Of a stretch of 5,336 nucleotides of DNA, positions 4,065 to 5,336 are shown piece after piece (within the stretch, counting starts at the first letter, position 1; the number at the start of each line of letters is the position of its first letter). The notes below the pieces were generated by a model. The model saw nothing but the letters and a program-made list of their open reading frames with translations, was not told where the DNA came from and ran no database searches. The stretch lies in NCBI GenBank assembly GCA_001817755.1, contig MHIY01000021.1, forward strand, positions 21,758-27,093, in the 5' to 3' direction. This DNA comes from Candidatus Colwellbacteria bacterium RIFCSPLOWO2_01_FULL_48_10 (GTDB taxonomy: Bacteria > Patescibacteriota > Minisyncoccia > UBA6257 > Colwellbacteraceae). The translations under genes were made by a program, and so were the position numbers.

Positions 4065-4598
4065 ATGAAGAATCTAGATCCTAAGTCTGTTTGGCTGTTT
4101 TTCTTAAGCTCGGCTGCGAGATGGTTGATACCAGTGGTGATTGCGACGCTATACATCAAAATCTCATCGATTGGCGTATATCGCGGTAATTCTCCCTTTG
4201 ACAACATGCTCTCGTATTATATGTTCTGGATCTTGGGCGTGTTTGTTGTCTTCTTGTTCCTATGTTTCGTCTGGGCCAAGCTGACGTATTATTTTTATCG
4301 TTACGAGCTCACCGAAAATGGTTTTCGGAAAGAGTCCGGCGTGATTTATAAGAGATACGTTACGATTCCATATGACCGCATCCAAAATGTTGATATCTAT
4401 CGTGGGATTTTGGCCAGAATCCTAGGCCTCTCGGATTTGCAGATCCAAACAGCCGGCGCTAGCGCTGTATTTAGCCGTTACGGCGGGAATGGGATAAACG
4501 CCGAAGGGCGTTTGCCTGGGTTGGACCGTGAGACCGCCGAACATCTTCGCGACGAGCTTATCAAACGCGCCAAGAACTCAAAAACACAGGGCCTATAG
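4065..4598 (+). CDS. Two-TM membrane protein with bacterial PH domain (bPH2, YdbS-like; 177 aa)
   Basis: Membrane protein with a C-terminal bacterial pleckstrin-homology domain (Pfam PF03703, the YdbS/YdbT type). Two transmembrane helices (about residues 10-32 and 52-72) are followed by the PH domain (about 76-168). Its signature parts are YRYELTENGFRKESGVIYKR, IPYDRIQNVDIYRGILARIL and GLSDLQIQTAGAS, then LPGLDRETAEHLRDELIKRA. Full-length YdbT-type proteins carry several such domains; this one has a single domain and resembles the short YdbS form. The family is linked to membrane or envelope functions, but its ligand is not known, and nothing here narrows it. ATG 4065 follows a promoter directly and has no Shine-Dalgarno. 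The gene ends at the foot of an intrinsic terminator, so it is probably transcribed alone. Confidence 0.88.
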   Translation: MKNLDPKSVWLFFLSSAARWLIPVVIATLYIKISSIGVYRGNSPFDNMLSYYMFWILGVFVVFLFLCFVWAKLTYYFYRYELTENGFRKESGVIYKRYVTIPYDRIQNVDIYRGILARILGLSDLQIQTAGASAVFSRYGGNGINAEGRLPGLDRETAEHLRDELIKRAKNSKTQGL

Positions 4599-4623
4599 GC
4601 TGTTCCCAGAACAGCCTTTTCTT
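4597..4623 (+). terminator. Rho-independent terminator after the PH-domain gene
   Basis: GGCTGTTC (4598-4605) pairs perfectly with GAACAGCC (4609-4616) around loop CCA, with a closing A-T pair (4597/4617), followed by TTTTCTT. The stem begins inside the TAG stop codon. It is the only textbook intrinsic terminator in the window. The T-run touches the -35 of the next promoter. Confidence 0.88.
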
Positions 4624-4650
4624 GCCCGGATCAAGTCTTTGGGTTATATT
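4622..4650 (+). promoter_or_regulatory. Promoter of tRNA-Thr and the downstream metal-binding membrane protein
   Basis: TTGCCC (4622-4627; 4 of 6) lies 17 bases before TATATT (4645-4650; 5 of 6). Transcription would start near 4657, about 11 bases before the tRNA. The -35 overlaps the T-run of the previous terminator. Since no other promoter is visible before ATG 4740, this transcript probably carries both the tRNA and the protein-coding gene. Confidence 0.55.
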
Positions 4651-4667
4651 AGACCAAGTTGATATAA

Positions 4668-4738
4668 GCCTCCTTAGTTCAATGGCAGAACAGTGCTTTT
4701 GTAAAGCACATATGCGGGTTCGATTCCTGCAGGAGGCT
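4668..4738 (+). tRNA. tRNA-Thr (anticodon TGT), CCA not encoded
   Basis: A compact 71-base class I tRNA. The acceptor stem GCCTCCT (4668-4674) pairs fully with AGGAGGC (4731-4737), with discriminator T4738. D stem GTTC/GAAC (4677-4680 with 4688-4691) has a seven-base loop containing GG. Anticodon stem GTGCT/AGCAC (4693-4697 with 4705-4709) encloses TTTGTAA, giving anticodon TGT (4700-4702). The variable loop is only four bases (ATAT). T stem GCGGG/CCTGC has one G-U pair and loop TTCGATT. The next bases are CATGAC, so CCA is not encoded and must be added after transcription, unlike tRNA-Tyr in this window. The following gene's ATG begins at 4740, one base past the mature 3' end. Confidence 0.96.
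4731..4736 (+). promoter_or_regulatory. Shine-Dalgarno-like AGGAGG inside the tRNA-Thr acceptor stem
   Basis: AGGAGG is the 3' strand of the tRNA-Thr acceptor stem and lies 3 bases before ATG 4740, shorter than the usual spacing of about 5-9. None of the other protein starts in the window has such a sequence. In a folded tRNA it is paired with CCTCCT (4669-4674) and unavailable. After 3' processing of the tRNA it is removed, leaving an mRNA that begins about one base before AUG. Whether ribosomes use it is inference. Confidence 0.4.
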
Positions 4739-4739
4739 C

Positions 4740-5336
4740 ATGACCTACACTTGTCCAATGCACCCGCAGGTTCGCGAGTCCCAGCCGGGGAAGTGTCCGA
4801 AGTGCGGTATGGATCTTGTGCCCGAAGGCGCGAAACCCACTATTTTTCCGCGCCGGAAACTCGCGGACTTCATGCCGCTTATCGTCATTTTCGCCGTTAT
4901 TGCAACGCTTACGGGAATCGCCTTGCCCTATGGGGAATCGCCAAATTTCTTTGACGGCATGCGGTATTTCGAGGGGTTCTTTTTCCTCGTCTTCGGGGTT
5001 TTCAAACTGCTCAACTGGAAGGGCTTCGTGGATGCCTACGCAACGTATGATCTGCTCGCAAAGCGCAGCCGGGCATATGGCTATGTCTATCCGCTCATCG
5101 AGCTTGGGCTCGCCGCCGGCTATCTTTTCAACTACAACCTGCTTCTTGTTTCTTCGGTCACGCTGACGTTCATGATTATTGGAAGCATCGGGGTCGCGCG
5201 GGAACTTAAGAAAAATGAGCAGATCCCGTGCGCATGCCTGGGCGTTGTTTTCAAGATTCCCATGACGTGGGTCACGTTCATCGAGGATGTTTTGATGGCC
5301 CTCATGGCCGGGACAATGATCGCGATGATCGTGTTC
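4740..5336 (+). CDS. Heavy-metal-binding domain fused to MauE/DoxX-like membrane protein (partial, 199+ codons)
   Basis: Membrane protein with a short metal-binding head. Residues 3-26 (YTCPMHPQV, then GKCPKCGMDL) are a heavy-metal-binding domain (CPMHP...CPKCGM, as at the N-terminus of many copper P-type ATPases; Cys5, Cys19, Cys22, His8 and the Met residues are candidate ligands). The rest has about five membrane helices (about 43-62, 76-92, 113-131, 135-153, 180-199). It carries MauE/DoxX-like features: FEGFFFLVFGVFKLLNWKGF, a YDLLAKRSRAYGYVYPLIEL segment, CACLG (164-168) and PMTWVTFIEDVLMALMAG. MauE relatives act in thiol/redox maturation of exported proteins; the Cys pair 164/166 with the metal head suggests metal or redox handling in the envelope, but that is inference. 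ATG 4740 keeps the whole first CPMHP motif; the next ATG (4758) would cut it. The frame is open to the window end, so the C-terminus is missing. Confidence 0.88.
   Translation, partial: MTYTCPMHPQVRESQPGKCPKCGMDLVPEGAKPTIFPRRKLADFMPLIVIFAVIATLTGIALPYGESPNFFDGMRYFEGFFFLVFGVFKLLNWKGFVDAYATYDLLAKRSRAYGYVYPLIELGLAAGYLFNYNLLLVSSVTLTFMIIGSIGVARELKKNEQIPCACLGVVFKIPMTWVTFIEDVLMALMAGTMIAMIVF

Noticed and set aside
4622..4954. Forward open frame through tRNA-Thr and the start of the metal-binding protein
   Set aside because: It runs through the tRNA in a different frame from the clearly recognisable CPMHP...CPKCGM protein, and its translation has no family resemblance.
4816..5166. Forward 116-aa Ser-rich open frame inside the MauE-like gene
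   Set aside because: A shadow frame of the recognisable membrane protein; low-complexity serine-rich translation.

Overview
The window looks like a chromosomal segment from a small-genome bacterium of the Candidate Phyla Radiation (Patescibacteria, most likely Parcubacteria-like). This is inference, not proof. It rests on compact single genes with mostly SD-less starts, a long imperfect AT-rich inverted repeat after tsf, many short GC-rich palindromes of a type I associate with these genomes, secreted proteins beginning with a KGFAG-type membrane segment, and several lineage-type hypothetical proteins. Apart from two tRNAs, EF-Ts, a PH-domain protein and a metal-binding/MauE-like protein, the content is accessory.

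Layout, left to right, all genes on the + strand: (1) the 3' end of tsf (to 172); (2) an AT-rich inverted repeat (176-296); (3) a 90-aa single-pass membrane protein (298-570); (4) tRNA-Tyr(GTA) with encoded CCA (615-700); (5) a gene-free 235-bp stretch packed with at least six different hairpins, closed by an imperfect 20-nt copy of the tRNA-Tyr 3' end (936-955); (6) a tight two-gene unit with a 71-aa Xre-type HTH regulator (TTG start, 965-1180) and, 3 nt later, a 590-aa membrane-anchored exported protein (1184-2956) with an Ig-like segment, a PA14-like segment and an HExxH metallopeptidase domain resembling the plant/bacterial basic secretory protein (BSP) peptidases; (7) a 228-bp spacer with a switch-like set of inverted repeats and a good promoter; (8) a 278-aa coiled-coil protein of unknown function (3185-4021); (9) a two-TM bacterial PH-domain protein (4065-4598) closed by a clear intrinsic terminator; (10) tRNA-Thr(TGT), without encoded CCA (4668-4738), followed after one base by the ATG of a heavy-metal-binding/MauE-DoxX-like membrane protein that runs off the window (4740-5336).

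The most unusual parts are the two tRNA/gene junctions. After tRNA-Tyr, the duplicated tRNA 3' end brackets a hairpin cluster in the arrangement left by tRNA-targeted integration. Its last 12-bp palindrome contains an extended -10-like sequence just upstream of the Xre gene and could be that regulator's operator. After tRNA-Thr, the 3' strand of the acceptor stem (AGGAGG) is the only Shine-Dalgarno-like sequence for the next gene, so tRNA folding or processing and translation of the metal-related protein should compete. There is no CRISPR array, rRNA, transposase or recombinase in the window.
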